Shown one piece after another: positions 14,634-25,706 of a DNA stretch of 36,975 bases. Positions within the stretch are counted from its first letter, which is position 1. The number at the start of each line of letters is the position of its first letter. The stretch spans positions 1 to 36,975 of the forward strand of contig JAKORH010000013.1 of NCBI GenBank assembly GCA_029777935.1, in the 5' to 3' direction. The position numbers were made by a program, and so were the translations under genes. The notes beneath the pieces are model-generated. The model saw only the letters and a program-made list of their open reading frames with translations, was not told the origin of the DNA and did no database searches. Origin of the DNA: Pseudomonadota bacterium (GTDB lineage: Bacteria; Pseudomonadota; Gammaproteobacteria; Burkholderiales; Burkholderiaceae).

Positions 14634-17600
14634 TTATCCCAGCCACTTCCTCGCATTTCTGAACATCCGCATCCAGGGCGAATCCTCGCCAAGGCCCGGC
14701 GGCTGCCAGGACATCTGCACCGTGCGGCGCACGCGCTCGGGGTGCGGCATCAGGATCGTGAAGCGGCCGTCGGGCGTGGTGAGACCGGTGATGCCGCCGG
14801 GCGAGCCGTTGGGGTTGCACGGATAGCGCTCAGTCGCGTTTCCGCGTGAATCAACATAGCGCAGCGCGACCAGCGCCTGCGCGCGCTCGTCTTCCGAGCG
14901 GAACACGGCGCGCCCTTCGCCGTGCGCGTTGGCGATCGGTATCCGGCTGCCCGCCATGCCGGCGAAGAACAGCGACGGCGAGTCGGCGACCTCGACCAGC
15001 ACGAGGCGCCCCTCGAACTGCTCGCTCGCGTTGCGCTCGAAGCGCGGCCAGTGCTGTGCGCCGGGGATCAGCATGTGAAGCTGGCTCATCATCTGGCAGC
15101 CGTTGCACACGCCGAGCGCAAAGGTGTCGGGGCGCTGAAAGAACGCCGCGAACTGCTCGGCGAGCTTCGCGTTGAAGAGGATCGTCCTGGCCCAGCCGCC
15201 GCCGCCGCCGAGCACGTCGCCGTACGAGAAGCCGCCGCAGGCTGAAAAGCCCCTGAAGTCGGCAAGCGCCACGCGCCCCGACAGCAGGTCGGTCATGTGC
15301 ACGTCGATTGCGGTGAAACCCGCGCGGTCGAACGCGGCCGCCATCTCGTACTGGCTGTTCACGCCCTGCTCGCGCAGGATCGCGATGCGCGGCCGCGCGC
15401 CGGTCGCGATGAACGGCGCAGCGATGTCCTCCGCCGGGTCGAACGTCACGGCGAGCGACAGGCCGCGATCGTCGGCGTCGGTCGCGCGCGCGTACTCGGC
15501 GTCGGCGCACGCCGGGTTGTCGCGCAGCCGCGCGATGCGCCACGACACCTCGCTCCACGCCTGCTGCAGTTCGGCCCGCGGCTTGCTGAAGATCGCCCTG
15601 GCGTCGTTCCACACGTCGATCACGTCGCGCGCGTTCGGCTTGCCGACGATGTGCGAGATCGCACCCAGGCCCTCGGCGCGCAGCACCTTCATCGCCCAGG
15701 CCTTGTCGGCGTCGCGGACCTGCAGCACCAGGCCGAGTTCCTCGTTGAACAGCACCGAGAGCGCGAGTTCGGCGCGGCGGACCGCGACCTGCTCGGGCCG
15801 GATCTTGTAGTCGCCCCAGTCCGTCGCGTTCGGGTCCATCGCCAGCACGTCGATGTTCAGCGTCACGCCGCAATGGCCGGCAAATGCCATCTCGCATGCG
15901 GTCGCGAACAGCCCGCCGTCGCTGCGGTCGTGGTACGCGAGCACCAGACCGTCGCGCGCGAGCGTGCGAAGCGCGCGCAGCGCGGCCGCGAGCCGATCGG
16001 GATCGTCCAGATCCGGCGCGCAGTCGCCGATCTGCTGCGTCACCTGCGCCAGCATCGAGCCGCCGAGCCGCATCTTCCCCGCCGCCAGATCGATCAGGAT
16101 CAGCACGGTGTCGCCGCGGTCGGTCCGCAGCTGCGGCGTCAGCGAGCGCCGCACATCGTCGACCGGCGAGGCCGCGGAAACGATCAGCGACACCGGCGCC
16201 GCGACGACCTTGTCCTGCCTGCCGTCGCGCCACGCGGTCTTCATCGACAACGAATCCTTGCCGACCGGAATGCTGATGCCGAGCTGGCGGCACAGGTCGC
16301 TCGCCGCGGCGACGGCGTCGTACAGCAGCGCATCCTCGCCCGGCAGGCCGCACGCTGCCATCCAGTTGGCCGACAGCTTCACGCGCGGCAGCTCGACGCC
16401 GGCGGACGCGATGTTGGTCAGCGCCTCGCCGATCGCCATGCGCGCCGAGGCCGCCGCGTCGATGATCGCCAGCGGCGTGCGCTCACCCATCGCGATCGCT
16501 TCGCCCGCATACCCTTCGAAGTCGAGCAGCGTGACCGCGCAGTCGGCCACCGGAACCTGCCACGGCCCGACCATCGGATCGCGACAGTTCAGCCCGCCGA
16601 CGCTGCGGTCGCCGATGGTGACAAGAAAGCTCTTGCTCGCCACCGTCGGATGCCGCAACACGTCGAGCGCGACCTGCTCGAGGTTCAACCCGACCACGTC
16701 GATCGCCGGCAGCGTGCGGGCGACGTGCTCGACCGTCCGGTGCAACTTCGGCGGCTTGCCGAACAGAACGCTCATCGGCATGTCGACCGCGGCCTCGCCG
16801 TCGCGCGCGACGACCAGATTGCCGTCACTTTTGATCGTGCCGACCACCGCGTACGGGCAACGCTCGCGCTTGCACAGCCAGTCGAACGCCGGCAGCGCCT
16901 CGGGCGCGATCGCCAGCGCATAGCGCTCCTGCGCCTCGTTGCACCAGATCTCCAGCGGGCTCATGCCGCTTTCCTCGACCGGGATCTCCGCCAGCTCGAT
17001 GCGCGCGCCCTGCTTCGCGCTGTCCGCCAGTTCCGGCAGCGCGTTGGACAACCCGCCCGCACCGACGTCGTGGATCGACAGGATCGGGTTGCCGTCGCCC
17101 AGCGCCCAGCAGCGGTCGATGACTTCCTGCGCGCGGCGCTGGATCTCGGCGTTGCCGCGCTGCACTGAATCGAAGTCGAGCTGTTCGGTGTTCGCGCCTG
17201 CGCCCATGCTCGATGCCGCACCGCCCCCGAGGCCGATGCGCATGCCGGGCCCGCCGAGCTGGATCAGCAGCGTGCCTTCGGCCAAGCCGCGCTTGTTCGC
17301 CTGGTCGGCGCGGATGTTGCCGATGCCGCCGGCGATCATGATCGGCTTGTGGTATCCGTAGCGGCGCCCCGCTACGTTGGCCTCGAAAGCGCGGAAGTAG
17401 CCGAGCAGATTCGGGCGGCCAAATTCATTGTTGAACGACGCCGCGCCGATCGGGCCTTCGATCATGATCGCGAGCGCGTCGGCAATGCGCGCCGGGTAAC
17501 CGTGGTCGGTCTCCGTCGGCGCGCCTCCGGTCACGTCGCGATCGGTTTCCCACGTGCGTCGCGCATCGGGCAGGCGCAGGTGCGACACGCTGAATCCGCA

Positions 17601-18650
17601 CAGCCCCGCCTTCGGCTTCGCGCCCCGGCCGGTCGCGCCCTCGTCGCGGATCTCGCCGCCGGCGCCGGTCGCCGCGCCGGGAAACGGCGAGATCGCGGTC
17701 GGGTGGTTGTGCGTCTCGACCTTGAACACCGTGTGCGTCAGTTCGTCGCGCGCGCCGTATTCGGTGCCGACCGCGCCGTGCGGATGGTTGCTGCGCGGAT
17801 GGAAGCGGCGCGCCAAGCGCCCTTCGAGCACCGCCGCGTTGTCGCTGTAGGCCACGACCGTGCCCTGCGGCGCCGCCGCGTGCGTGGCACGGATCAGCGC
17901 GAACAGCGACGCGTCCTTCTTCTGCCCGTCGACAGTCCAGTTCGCGTCGAAGATCTTGTGCCGGCAGTGTTCGGAGTTCGCCTGCGCGAACATCATCAGT
18001 TCGACGTCGGTCGGGTCGCGCCCGAGCTTCCTGTACGCATCGAGCAGGTAGCCGATCTCGTCGTCCGACAGCGCCAGCCCCATGTCGCGGTTGGATCGCG
18101 CGAGCGCCGTGCGCCCCTGCGCCAGCACCGGCACGCGCGCCAGCGGCTTGCCGGGCAACTCGCGAAAGAGCCGCGCCGGATCGGCGTCGGCCGCGAGCAC
18201 GCTCTCGGTCATCCGGTCGTGCAACAGCGCGGCGATGCGCGCGTGCGAGTCGTCGTCGAGCATCTTCGGCCCGAACAGTCCGTTCTTCATCACCAGCGTG
18301 TACAGCGTGCCGCGCTCGATCCTCAGCACGTTCGACAGGCCGCAGTTGCGGGCGATGTCGCTCGCCTTGCTGGCCCACGGCGAAATCGTGCCGATGCGCG
18401 GCACGACCAGCCATTGCGCGCCGCCGCGCGGATCGGTGTCCGGCGCTTCGCCATAGGCGAGCAGTCCTTCGAGCCGCGCGCGGTCGTCCCTCTTCAGACC
18501 GCCGGCGCAGTGCACGAAGTGCACGTGGCGCGCGCGGATCTCCGCCGCGTCGGGTTCGATCGCGCGGATACGCGCCAGCAGCCGCGCGGCGCGAAATGCG
18601 GACAGCGCGCGCGGGCCTTCGAGCGCGAGAAAGGTGTCGGTGGATGGCAT
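14634..18650 (-). CDS. purL: Phosphoribosylformylglycinamidine synthase (FGAM synthase), single-chain
   Basis: This 1338-residue large-type PurL carries out step four of purine synthesis: FGAR plus glutamine and ATP to FGAM. Domain order is an N-terminal PurS-like domain (to about 150), a linker, two AIRS-type ATP-binding halves (about 200-1050), and a class I glutamine amidotransferase from about 1084. The amidotransferase triad is visible as Cys1182 (GVCNGCQ) with His1303 and Glu1305 (PHPER). The FGAM synthase half shows [21 protein letters not shown] and the [14 protein letters not shown] block. Length and layout match proteobacterial enzymes. It is transcribed alone, with a good -10 box 54-59 bases upstream. 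Its stop lies 28 bases beyond the convergent toxin gene. Confidence 0.98.
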   Translation of the reverse strand: MPSTDTFLALEGPRALSAFRAARLLARIRAIEPDAAEIRARHVHFVHCAGGLKRDDRARLEGLLAYGEAPDTDPRGGAQWLVVPRIGTISPWASKASDIARNCGLSNVLRIERGTLYTLVMKNGLFGPKMLDDDSHARIAALLHDRMTESVLAADADPARLFRELPGKPLARVPVLAQGRTALARSNRDMGLALSDDEIGYLLDAYRKLGRDPTDVELMMFAQANSEHCRHKIFDANWTVDGQKKDASLFALIRATHAAAPQGTVVAYSDNAAVLEGRLARRFHPRSNHPHGAVGTEYGARDELTHTVFKVETHNHPTAISPFPGAATGAGGEIRDEGATGRGAKPKAGLCGFSVSHLRLPDARRTWETDRDVTGGAPTETDHGYPARIADALAIMIEGPIGAASFNNEFGRPNLLGYFRAFEANVAGRRYGYHKPIMIAGGIGNIRADQANKRGLAEGTLLIQLGGPGMRIGLGGGAASSMGAGANTEQLDFDSVQRGNAEIQRRAQEVIDRCWALGDGNPILSIHDVGAGGLSNALPELADSAKQGARIELAEIPVEESGMSPLEIWCNEAQERYALAIAPEALPAFDWLCKRERCPYAVVGTIKSDGNLVVARDGEAAVDMPMSVLFGKPPKLHRTVEHVARTLPAIDVVGLNLEQVALDVLRHPTVASKSFLVTIGDRSVGGLNCRDPMVGPWQVPVADCAVTLLDFEGYAGEAIAMGERTPLAIIDAAASARMAIGEALTNIASAGVELPRVKLSANWMAACGLPGEDALLYDAVAAASDLCRQLGISIPVGKDSLSMKTAWRDGRQDKVVAAPVSLIVSAASPVDDVRRSLTPQLRTDRGDTVLILIDLAAGKMRLGGSMLAQVTQQIGDCAPDLDDPDRLAAALRALRTLARDGLVLAYHDRSDGGLFATACEMAFAGHCGVTLNIDVLAMDPNATDWGDYKIRPEQVAVRRAELALSVLFNEELGLVLQVRDADKAWAMKVLRAEGLGAISHIVGKPNARDVIDVWNDARAIFSKPRAELQQAWSEVSWRIARLRDNPACADAEYARATDADDRGLSLAVTFDPAEDIAAPFIATGARPRIAILREQGVNSQYEMAAAFDRAGFTAIDVHMTDLLSGRVALADFRGFSACGGFSYGDVLGGGGGWARTILFNAKLAEQFAAFFQRPDTFALGVCNGCQMMSQLHMLIPGAQHWPRFERNASEQFEGRLVLVEVADSPSLFFAGMAGSRIPIANAHGEGRAVFRSEDERAQALVALRYVDSRGNATERYPCNPNGSPGGITGLTTPDGRFTILMPHPERVRRTVQMSWQPPGLGEDSPWMRMFRNARKWLG

Positions 18651-18703
18651 GCGGAGGCTCGCGCTCCGCGATGGGAAGGAGTGCGAGGCGGGAGCGCGGC
18701 GGG

Positions 18704-18709
18704 ATTATA
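18704..18709 (-). promoter_or_regulatory. Consensus -10 box of purL
   Basis: The coding strand reads TATAAT, a perfect sigma-70 -10, 53 bases before the purL ATG. The -35 region falls within the left arm of the inverted repeat at 18721-18736 and is a poor match (CCGACG at 18-base spacing). No PurR-like operator was recognised. Confidence 0.55.
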
Positions 18710-18720
18710 GGTACTGGATG

Positions 18721-18840
18721 CGTCGGGCGTCGGGCGTTGGCGTCGGGCGTCACGTCATTGCCGCGCAAGCGGGAATTTAGTGACGTTGCGGCGGACTGGT
18801 TGCCCGCCTCCTGACATCGCGTGGCGCCCGACGCCCGACG
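18721..18840. repeat. 16-bp inverted repeat in the purL-HDOD gap
   Basis: CGTCGGGCGTCGGGCG (18721-18736) is perfectly complementary to 18825-18840. The arms are separated by 88 bases. The left arm belongs to a short run of CGTCGGGCGT-like copies (18721-18750). The right arm ends six bases from the stop of the HDOD gene. It separates the end of that transcript from the purL promoter. Confidence 0.7.
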
Positions 18841-18846
18841 GCCTTC

Positions 18847-20082
18847 TCAGATTTCCGAGTCGAGCGTATTCGCGGCGGCGAGCGCGCGCAGCAGCGACTC
18901 GTTGCAGGTCGCCACCGGAAGCGCCAGCGCATCGAGGTGCTTGCCGAGACCGATCGGATCGGCGCGCTCGATCGACTCGATGATTGCCAGGTAGTCGGCA
19001 TGCGGGCCTGCACGGCGCGAAATGGCGTCGACCACGTTCTCCGGCAGCGCGATCAGTTCGAGCAACTGGTCGAACGGCGCGCCGACGATGCGGTCGAGCA
19101 GCGAGAACGCGCCGGCAATGAACAGTTCATCCCGCGTTTCCGTGTCGGCCCCGGGGCCGCCGACGTATTCGAGAAACAGCCCGCGCCGGATCGACGCGTG
19201 CATCAGCGGGAAGGTGTTGGCGTCCTTCGACGCGGTGGCGAGCAGCAGCGACAGCCAGCGCATCATCTTCTTGTAGCCCAGCATCATCACCGCGTGCTGG
19301 AACGACTTGATCTGCACCGGCAGCCCGAAAGCCGCCGAATTCACCAGCCGCAGCAGCTTGAAGGCGATCGCCGGGTCGCGCTTCAGCACCTCTTCGATCT
19401 TGACGATCGGCGCATCGTCGCGGACCAGCCGCAGCAGCTCGAGCACGGTGGCCTGCCCCGGCTGCAGCGGCTTGGACTCTCGGTGCTGCGCGTCGTCAAG
19501 CGGCCAGCCCACGCTCGCCACCGCACCACGGGTGAACGCCGCGTCGACGTCGGCGACCGTCTGCACGCCGGTGATGATGAACGGCAGCCGGCGCGGGGCG
19601 CTCGCGGGCGCGGCCATCGGCGTGCCGTCGGGATTCACGCGCCGGTCCTCGCTGATGTGGATCAGCGCGTACTCGAAGCACGCGAGCAGCGCCGGCGGCA
19701 GCGCGACGTCGGAACGGCCCCGCAGCGCGAGCCGCTTGCCGTCGCGGAACATCTCCTGCGTCAAGGACTGCGCCGCCGGATCGCGCAGCATGGCACCGGC
19801 GATCTCGAGCACGGCGTTCTTCGGCGGGTCCCAGTCGTGCGCGGTGGCGTCGAAGTCCGCGTCCAGCGGGGCGACGAGCACCGGCGCCGAGGCCTCGGGC
19901 CAGATGTCGTTCACGGCGATCAGCACGTCCCCGACCGGAAGCTTGTCCACACCCCGCATCGACAGCATGGTCAGCCGCGTGCCGATCGCCTTGCGATGCT
20001 TGTCGATCAGCGGCGCATAGCAGATCGCGAGGTTGCCGAGAATGCTGTGGCTGGAGAGCTCGATGTGTTCCGGCGCGTTCAC
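18847..20082 (-). CDS. HDOD-domain protein with degenerate EAL-like N-terminus
   Basis: This 411-residue protein has a C-terminal HDOD domain at about residues 210-400. It includes the EEVLKRDPAIAFKLLRLVNSAAFG block and the YKKMMRWLSLLL helix. HDOD domains resemble HD phosphohydrolases but lack the full catalytic set and act in signalling. The N-terminal 190 residues resemble the EAL-like half of YuxH-type proteins but lack a recognisable EAL motif, so c-di-GMP hydrolysis is unlikely. Such proteins regulate motility, virulence or cell-cycle traits by protein contacts. It is a single gene between purL and the oxoprolinase, flanked on both sides by large inverted repeats. Confidence 0.88.
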   Translation of the reverse strand: MNAPEHIELSSHSILGNLAICYAPLIDKHRKAIGTRLTMLSMRGVDKLPVGDVLIAVNDIWPEASAPVLVAPLDADFDATAHDWDPPKNAVLEIAGAMLRDPAAQSLTQEMFRDGKRLALRGRSDVALPPALLACFEYALIHISEDRRVNPDGTPMAAPASAPRRLPFIITGVQTVADVDAAFTRGAVASVGWPLDDAQHRESKPLQPGQATVLELLRLVRDDAPIVKIEEVLKRDPAIAFKLLRLVNSAAFGLPVQIKSFQHAVMMLGYKKMMRWLSLLLATASKDANTFPLMHASIRRGLFLEYVGGPGADTETRDELFIAGAFSLLDRIVGAPFDQLLELIALPENVVDAISRRAGPHADYLAIIESIERADPIGLGKHLDALALPVATCNESLLRALAAANTLDSEI

Positions 20083-20170
20083 CTGCGGCCCCGAGAAGTC
20101 GTCCGTGGTGATTGTGTCGGCTCCGGCGCGCGCTGAATGCGGGGAAATGGGGTGTCAGTTCACGCCAATT

Positions 20171-20246
20171 CGTCGCCCCGGCGAAGGGCGGGGCCCAATT
20201 TGCAGCGCTCGAAGGAAATTGAGCCCCGCCCTTCGCCGGGGCGACG
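20171..20246. repeat. Long perfect inverted repeat after the oxoprolinase gene
   Basis: Bases 20171-20194 are perfectly complementary to 20223-20246 (24 bp). After one mismatch the pairing continues for six more (20196-20201 with 20216-20221), leaving a 14-base loop. The outer arm reads CGTCGCCCCGGCGAAGG. It abuts the oxoprolinase stop codon with no gap. Repeats of this CCCCGGCGAAGG type are common between genes in many proteobacteria. It may block 3' decay or help termination; there is no T-run. Confidence 0.85.
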
Positions 20247-23200
20247 TCAGCCGGAAGGCTTGCCGAAGCCCCCACCGCCCGGAGTTTCGATCACGAACAC
20301 GTCGCCGTGATTCATCTCGCGGCTGCCGATGTGCGGCAGTTCCTCGATCGTGCCGTCGGTGCGCTCGACCCAGTTGCGGCCCGCCGCACCAGGCTCTCCG
20401 CCCGCCAGCCCGAACGGCGGCACGGCGCGGCTGTTGGACAGGATCGACGCGGTCATCGCTTCGAGGAACCGGACGCGCCGCCGCCCGCCGTCGCCACCGT
20501 GCCATCGGCCGCGACCACCCGAGCCACGCCGGATCTCGTAGCGTTCGAGCCGTACCGGGAAGCGGAACTCCAGCACCTCCGGATCCGTCAGGCGCGAGTT
20601 GGTCATGTGAGTCTGCACGACATCGGTGCCGTCGAAGCCTGCGCTCGACGCGGCGCCCGCGGCCAGATCAGCGATGCCCGCGCCCGACCCGCCCGAGATC
20701 GTCTCGTAGTACTGATGGCGCGCGTTGCCGAAGGTGAAATTGTTCATCGTGCCCTGCGACGAGGCCAGCACGCCGAGCGCGCCGAACAGCGCGTTGGTGA
20801 TGCAGGTCGAGGTTTCCACGTTGCCCGCGACCACAGCGGCCGGATAGCGCGGCGCCAGCATCGAGCCCTCGGGAATCACGATCGCCAGCGGCTTCAGGCA
20901 CCCCGCGTTCAGCGGAATCTCGTCGTCGACCAGCGTGCGGAACACGTACAGCACCGCGGCCACGCTGATGCTCGACGGCGCGTTGAAGTTGTTCGGCAGC
21001 TGCGGCGACGTACCGGTGAAGTCGATCACCGCCGAGCGCGCCGCGCGGTCCACGCGGATCGCCACCCGGATGCAGGCGCCGTTGTCGAGCGTGTACTCGA
21101 ACTCGCCGTCGCGCAGCACGGTGATCACTCGCCGCACCGATTCCTCGGCGTTGTCCTGCACGTGCTTCATGTACGCCTGCACCACGGGCAGGCCGAACTG
21201 GTCGACCATCCGCAGCAACTCCTCGCGGCCCTTTTCGTTGGCGGCGATCTGGGCGTTCAGGTCGCCGATGTTCTGCTCGGGGTTGCGCGCCGGGTGCTTG
21301 CCGCTGGCGAGCACCGCGCGGCATTCGGCCTCGCGCAACCGGCCGGGGCGATCCACACCCTGCCCCTCCACGAGCTTGAAGTTCGTGAAGAGCACGCCTT
21401 CTTCGTCGAGGTGCGTGGAGAACGGCGGCATCGAACCCGGCGTGATGCCGCCGATGTCGGCGTGGTGCCCACGCGAGCCGACGTAGAACAGGATCTCGCG
21501 TCCGGCGCGGTCGAACACGGGCGTGATCACCGTGACATCCGGCAGGTGCGTGCCGCCGTTGTACGGGTCGTTGACGACATAGGCGTCGCCGGGCTTCATC
21601 TTCCCGGCGTTCTCGCGCATCACCGTCTTGATCGACTCGCTCATCGAGCCCAGGTGCACCGGCATGTGCGGCGCATTGGCGATCAGGTTCCCCTCGCCGT
21701 CGAACAGCGCGCAGGAGAAGTCGAGCCGCTCCTTGATGTTGACCGAGTACGCGGTGTTCTGCAGCCGCAGCCCCATCTGCTCGGCGATCGACATGAACAG
21801 GTTGTTGAAGATCTCCAGCAGCACCGGGTCGACCTGCGTGCCGATCGCGGTGCGCTTCGGCCGTGCCTTGACACGCTTCATCACCACGTGGTCGAGTGGC
21901 GTGATCTCGGCGCGCCAGCCGGGCTCGACCACCGTCGTCGCGTTGGCCTCGGCGATGATCGCCGGACCGTCGATCGCGTCGCCGGGACGCGTGTCGGCGC
22001 GCACGTACAGCGGCGTGTCGTGCCATGCACCGTCGAAATGCGCGCGCACCGTGGCGGCCGCGCGCAGCGGGCCGCCCCGCGGCGCGGCGTCGATCGGCTG
22101 TTCGGTGCCGCTTTCTCCGGCGCCGAATGCCTCGACCGACATCGCCTCGACGATCAGTGCGCGATCGGGCATCAGGAACGAATAGCGCTGCGCATACGCG
22201 GCGTCGAACCGCGCCCGCATCGCGTCGAGCGTGCCGTAGCCGACGACCAGCGCCGAGTCGGTGCCCTCGTAGCGCAGGTGCGCGCGCTTCACGCACGCGA
22301 TCCGCTCGCGCTCCACCCCCTGATTCAGCAACTCCCCGGTGGCGGAAGCTTCCAGGTTCGCCAGCGTCGCCTCGATCGCCGGCATCGCCTCCGGCGCGAG
22401 TTTCTGTTCCACGGCGGTCTCGCGCATCGCGGTCTGATCCGCCAGCCCCATGCCATACGCCGACAGCACCCCGGCCAGCGGGTGCGCGAAGATCGATGTC
22501 ATCGCGAGCTGATCGGCGACGGCGCACGCGTGCTGGCCGCCGGCGCCGCCGAACACGGCCAGCGTGTATTTCGTCACGTCGTGGCCGCGCTGTACCGAGA
22601 TGCGCTTGATCGCCTCGGCCATGTTGCCGACCGCGATGTCGATGAACCCGGCGGCGACCTGCTCGGCCGTCTTCTTCTGTCCGGTCGACCGTTCGATCTC
22701 GGCCGCGAGTTCCGAGAACTTGCGCACCACGATGTCGCGGTCGAGCGGCTGGTCGGCGTGCGGGCCGAACACGTGCGGGAAGTAGGCAGGCTGGACGCGG
22801 CCGAGCATCACGTTGGCGTCCGTCACGGCGAGCGGGCCGCCGCGCCGGTAGCATGCCGGGCCCGGGTTGGCGCCGGCCGAATCGGGACCGACGCGCAGCC
22901 GGCTGCCGTCGAAGTGCAGGATCGAGCCTCCGCCGGCCGCGACGGTGTGGATGCTCATCATCGGCGCGCGCATCCTTACGCCGGCGACCAGCGTCTCGAA
23001 CGCGCGCTCGTATTCTCCCGCGTAGTGCGACACGTCGGTCGACGTGCCGCCCATGTCGAAGCCGATCACCTGCTCGAAGCCGGCCGCGCGGCTGGTGCGC
23101 ACCATGCCGACGATGCCGCCCGCGGGGCCGGACAGGATGGCGTCCTTGCCCTGGAAGCGATGCGCGTCGGTGAGCCCGCCGTTGCTCTGCATGAACAGCA

Positions 23201-23900
23201 GCCGCGTGCCCGGCAGATCGGCGGCGACCTGCGCGACATAGCGGCGCAGGATCGGCGACAGGTACGCATCGACCACCGTCGTGTCGCCGCGCGCGACCAG
23301 CTTCATCAGCGGGCTGACCTCATGCGACACCGACACCTGCGGAAAGCCGAGGGCGCGCGCGATGGCAGCGATGCGCTGCTCGTGCCGCGGGTAGCGGTAG
23401 CCGTGCATCAGCACGATCGCGCACGAGCGGAAGCCGGCGTCGAACGCGGCTTTCAGTTCCCGCTCCGCCTGAGCCTCGTCGAGAGGCTGCATCACGTCGC
23501 CGTGCGCGCCGATGCGCTCGGCCGCCTCGATCACGCGCGCGTACAGCAGCTCCGGCAGCACGATGTGGCGGTCGAAGATGCGCGGCCGGTTCTGGTAGGC
23601 GATCCGCAGCGCGTCGCGGAAGCCGGAGGTCGTGACCAGTACCGTCTGCTCGCCCTTTCGCTCGAGCAGCGCGTTGGTCGCGACCGTGGTGCCCATCTTC
23701 ACCGCGTCGATGCTCTCGACCGGAATCGGCTCGTCCCGCGGAACGCCGAGCAGATGCCGGATGCCGGCGATCGCGGCGTCGCGATACTGCTCTGGGTTCT
23801 CCGACAGCAGCTTGTGGGTGACGAGCTTTCCGTCCGGCCGCCGCGCGACGACGTCGGTGAAGGTGCCGCCGCGATCGATCCAGAACTGCCAGCGTGCCAT
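20247..23900 (-). CDS. Fused hydantoinase A/B, 5-oxoprolinase-type amidohydrolase
   Basis: This 1217-residue enzyme joins a HyuA-like half (about residues 1-680, actin-like ATPase fold) to a HyuB-like half (about 685-1217). This is the architecture of ATP-dependent 5-oxoprolinase, which opens 5-oxo-L-proline to glutamate; related enzymes open hydantoins. HyuA marks are [13 protein letters not shown] at the start, [14 protein letters not shown] near 70, and [11 protein letters not shown]. HyuB marks are [19 protein letters not shown] and [13 protein letters not shown]. It follows a racemase-family gene by three bases, with GGGAGGA overlapping that gene's end. The divergent neighbour operon encodes a TRAP transporter and an amino-acid dehydrogenase. 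I favour 5-oxoproline or a hydantoin as substrate. N-methylhydantoinase cannot be excluded. Confidence 0.93.
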   Translation of the reverse strand: MARWQFWIDRGGTFTDVVARRPDGKLVTHKLLSENPEQYRDAAIAGIRHLLGVPRDEPIPVESIDAVKMGTTVATNALLERKGEQTVLVTTSGFRDALRIAYQNRPRIFDRHIVLPELLYARVIEAAERIGAHGDVMQPLDEAQAERELKAAFDAGFRSCAIVLMHGYRYPRHEQRIAAIARALGFPQVSVSHEVSPLMKLVARGDTTVVDAYLSPILRRYVAQVAADLPGTRLLFMQSNGGLTDAHRFQGKDAILSGPAGGIVGMVRTSRAAGFEQVIGFDMGGTSTDVSHYAGEYERAFETLVAGVRMRAPMMSIHTVAAGGGSILHFDGSRLRVGPDSAGANPGPACYRRGGPLAVTDANVMLGRVQPAYFPHVFGPHADQPLDRDIVVRKFSELAAEIERSTGQKKTAEQVAAGFIDIAVGNMAEAIKRISVQRGHDVTKYTLAVFGGAGGQHACAVADQLAMTSIFAHPLAGVLSAYGMGLADQTAMRETAVEQKLAPEAMPAIEATLANLEASATGELLNQGVERERIACVKRAHLRYEGTDSALVVGYGTLDAMRARFDAAYAQRYSFLMPDRALIVEAMSVEAFGAGESGTEQPIDAAPRGGPLRAAATVRAHFDGAWHDTPLYVRADTRPGDAIDGPAIIAEANATTVVEPGWRAEITPLDHVVMKRVKARPKRTAIGTQVDPVLLEIFNNLFMSIAEQMGLRLQNTAYSVNIKERLDFSCALFDGEGNLIANAPHMPVHLGSMSESIKTVMRENAGKMKPGDAYVVNDPYNGGTHLPDVTVITPVFDRAGREILFYVGSRGHHADIGGITPGSMPPFSTHLDEEGVLFTNFKLVEGQGVDRPGRLREAECRAVLASGKHPARNPEQNIGDLNAQIAANEKGREELLRMVDQFGLPVVQAYMKHVQDNAEESVRRVITVLRDGEFEYTLDNGACIRVAIRVDRAARSAVIDFTGTSPQLPNNFNAPSSISVAAVLYVFRTLVDDEIPLNAGCLKPLAIVIPEGSMLAPRYPAAVVAGNVETSTCITNALFGALGVLASSQGTMNNFTFGNARHQYYETISGGSGAGIADLAAGAASSAGFDGTDVVQTHMTNSRLTDPEVLEFRFPVRLERYEIRRGSGGRGRWHGGDGGRRRVRFLEAMTASILSNSRAVPPFGLAGGEPGAAGRNWVERTDGTIEELPHIGSREMNHGDVFVIETPGGGGFGKPSG

Positions 23901-23903
23901 CGT

Positions 23904-24602
23904 CTACGTCCTCCCTTCGCTTCTGCGAGCAACGCCGCGCCAGACCCATTCCAGCAAGGTGACGACATCGTAGACGGGCCGGCCCGTGGCGCGCGCGACG
24001 GCCGCCGCGTACGGCGGCATGTTGGTGCATTCGAGCACGATCGCGCCGACCTCCGGATGGCGTTCGAGCAGTCGCTGCGCGGCGGCGACGACTTCGGCCT
24101 CGGCACGCGCGCAATCGAGTTCCGGCTCGTCGTTCAGCAGGCGCGTGGCGAGCTCGCCGCCGGGATCGACGCCCTCGATCGGCGCGTCGTCCGGCACGCC
24201 GCACGCGCCGAGGTGCTCCGGCGTCAGTGCGGCCGCGTCGATCGTCACGATGCCTGCGCGCTGCCGGTCCGGCAGCAACGCTGCGAGCCAGGCGCACTGC
24301 AGCAGGCTCGAGGTCGCCACGGGCACCGGGAGCCCCGCGGCGAAGCGCTGCTGGTGCAGGCCGAGGAAGCCGCAACTGGTTCCGATCGCGGCGGCACCCT
24401 GTGCGACCAGTTCCTGGGCGGCTGAGATGAACGCGGGCACCAGTCCCTGGGCCGAGTCGCGCACCACGCGCTGCGGCGTGGCGCGCCCGACCACGACCCG
24501 GCGCACCGGAAACGCGAACGTCCGCGGATGACCGACGTCGCCCGGCGGCCGCGGGAAGTGCGTTTCCAGCATCAGCAGGCCCAGGAACGGTTCGGTCGGC
24601 AT
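23904..24602 (-). CDS. Aspartate/glutamate/hydantoin racemase-family protein
   Basis: This 232-residue protein of the cofactor-independent Asp/Glu racemase superfamily has two-lobed folds in which a pair of cysteines exchanges a proton at the alpha carbon. Both are present: Cys77 in GTSCGFLGL and Cys192 in LECTNMPPYA. It could racemise an amino acid or a hydantoin, or act as a maleate-isomerase-like enzyme; the exact reaction is not readable. It is the first gene of the leftward operon, three bases before the oxoprolinase, and diverges from the TRAP operon across 105 bases. The start at 24600-24602 lacks a strong ribosome site. Confidence 0.86.
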   Translation of the reverse strand: MPTEPFLGLLMLETHFPRPPGDVGHPRTFAFPVRRVVVGRATPQRVVRDSAQGLVPAFISAAQELVAQGAAAIGTSCGFLGLHQQRFAAGLPVPVATSSLLQCAWLAALLPDRQRAGIVTIDAAALTPEHLGACGVPDDAPIEGVDPGGELATRLLNDEPELDCARAEAEVVAAAQRLLERHPEVGAIVLECTNMPPYAAAVARATGRPVYDVVTLLEWVWRGVARRSEGRT

Positions 24603-24707
24603 CGAGGTGGGACGGAAGCGGCCGTGATGCTATTCGTTTCGCGGCCTCGGCGCCTGGAACGGCTCTACACTTGCGCCCGCCATCCAGTTGACCAGGAGCC
24701 AGACCAC

Positions 24708-25676
24708 ATGAAGCCGCTTCACCTGTTAGCCGCCGCGCTCGCCGCGACCACGGCTTCCGCCTACGCACAGACCAAATGGGATCTGCCGGCCGCGTACCCG
24801 GCCAGCAACTTCCACACCGAGAACCTCGTTCAGTTCGCCGGCGACGTGGACAAGGCAAGCGGCGGCAAGCTGAAGATCACCGTGCACGCGAACGCATCGC
24901 TGTTCAAGGCCAACGAGATCAAGCGCGCCGTGCAGGGCGGCCAGGCGCAGCTCGGCGAGATCCTGATGGTGAACTTCGAGAACGAGTGGCCGATCTGGGG
25001 CGTCGACGGCCTGCCGTTCTTCGCCGACAGCTACGACGAGGCGTGGAAGCTGTACCAGACGCAGAAGCCGTACCTCGAGAAGAGACTGGCCGCCGACGGC
25101 ATGATGCTGCTGTACACGGTGCCGTGGCCGCCGCAGGGCATCTATTCGAAGAAGCCGCTGAACTCGGCCGCCGATCTGAAGGCGATCAAGTGGCGCGCGT
25201 ACAGCCCGTCGACCGCGCGCATTGCCGAACTGCTCGGCGCGCAGCCGGTCACCGTGCAGGCAGCAGAACTGTCTCAGGCGATGGCCACCGGCGTGATCGA
25301 AAGCTACATGTCGTCGGGCTCGACCGGCTACGACACCAAGACCTTCGAGTACCTCAAATACTGGTACGACACGCAGGCCTGGCTGCCGAAGAACGCGGTG
25401 CTCATGAACAAGAAGGCGTTCGACGCGCTCGACAAGGCGAGTCAGGAGGGAGTGCTGAAGGCTGCCGCCGAGGCCGAGAAGCGCGGCTGGGAGCTGTCGA
25501 AGCGCAAGAATACCGAGTACATCGAGCTTCTGAAGAAGAACGGCATGAACATCCTGCCGCCCTCGCCGCAGCTCAAGGCGGATCTGAAGAAGGTCGGCGA
25601 CGTGATGCTGCAGGAGTGGCTGAAGAAGGCCGGCCCCGAGGGCGCGGCGCTGGTCGACGCCTACCGCAAGAAGTGA
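24708..25676 (+). CDS. TRAP transporter substrate-binding protein (DctP family)
   Basis: This 322-residue periplasmic binding protein has a signal peptide cut after YAQ (about residue 21). It delivers a small carboxylate to a sodium- or proton-driven TRAP permease. The DctP fold is shown by LPFFADSYDEAWKLY, the IKWRAYSPSTARIAELLGA segment and the PVTVQAAELSQAMATGVIES block. Arg163 occupies the position of the conserved substrate-carboxylate-binding arginine. The ATG at 24708 follows AGGAG at 24693-24697. It heads the operon dctP-dctQ-dctM-dadA. The substrate is unknown; the neighbours point to an amino acid or cyclic derivative. Confidence 0.93.
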   Translation: MKPLHLLAAALAATTASAYAQTKWDLPAAYPASNFHTENLVQFAGDVDKASGGKLKITVHANASLFKANEIKRAVQGGQAQLGEILMVNFENEWPIWGVDGLPFFADSYDEAWKLYQTQKPYLEKRLAADGMMLLYTVPWPPQGIYSKKPLNSAADLKAIKWRAYSPSTARIAELLGAQPVTVQAAELSQAMATGVIESYMSSGSTGYDTKTFEYLKYWYDTQAWLPKNAVLMNKKAFDALDKASQEGVLKAAAEAEKRGWELSKRKNTEYIELLKKNGMNILPPSPQLKADLKKVGDVMLQEWLKKAGPEGAALVDAYRKK

Positions 25677-25706
25677 CGGCCTGACGCTGATTTGCGCCGC
25701 CACCCG

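Noticed and set aside
15297..17168. A 623-codon open frame antisense to purL
   Set aside because: purL is unmistakable across the whole stretch. The antisense product is low-complexity and Arg-rich.
18720..18750. Short CGTCGGGCGT copies as a possible CRISPR or tandem array
   Set aside because: The copies are few, irregular and without spacers. They are better described as part of the inverted repeat.
20307..24425. A 1372-codon open frame antisense to the oxoprolinase and racemase genes
   Set aside because: It is a mirror of GC-rich codon use in the real genes. The protein is Arg/His/Ala-rich without domains, and the opposite strand has clear family motifs throughout.
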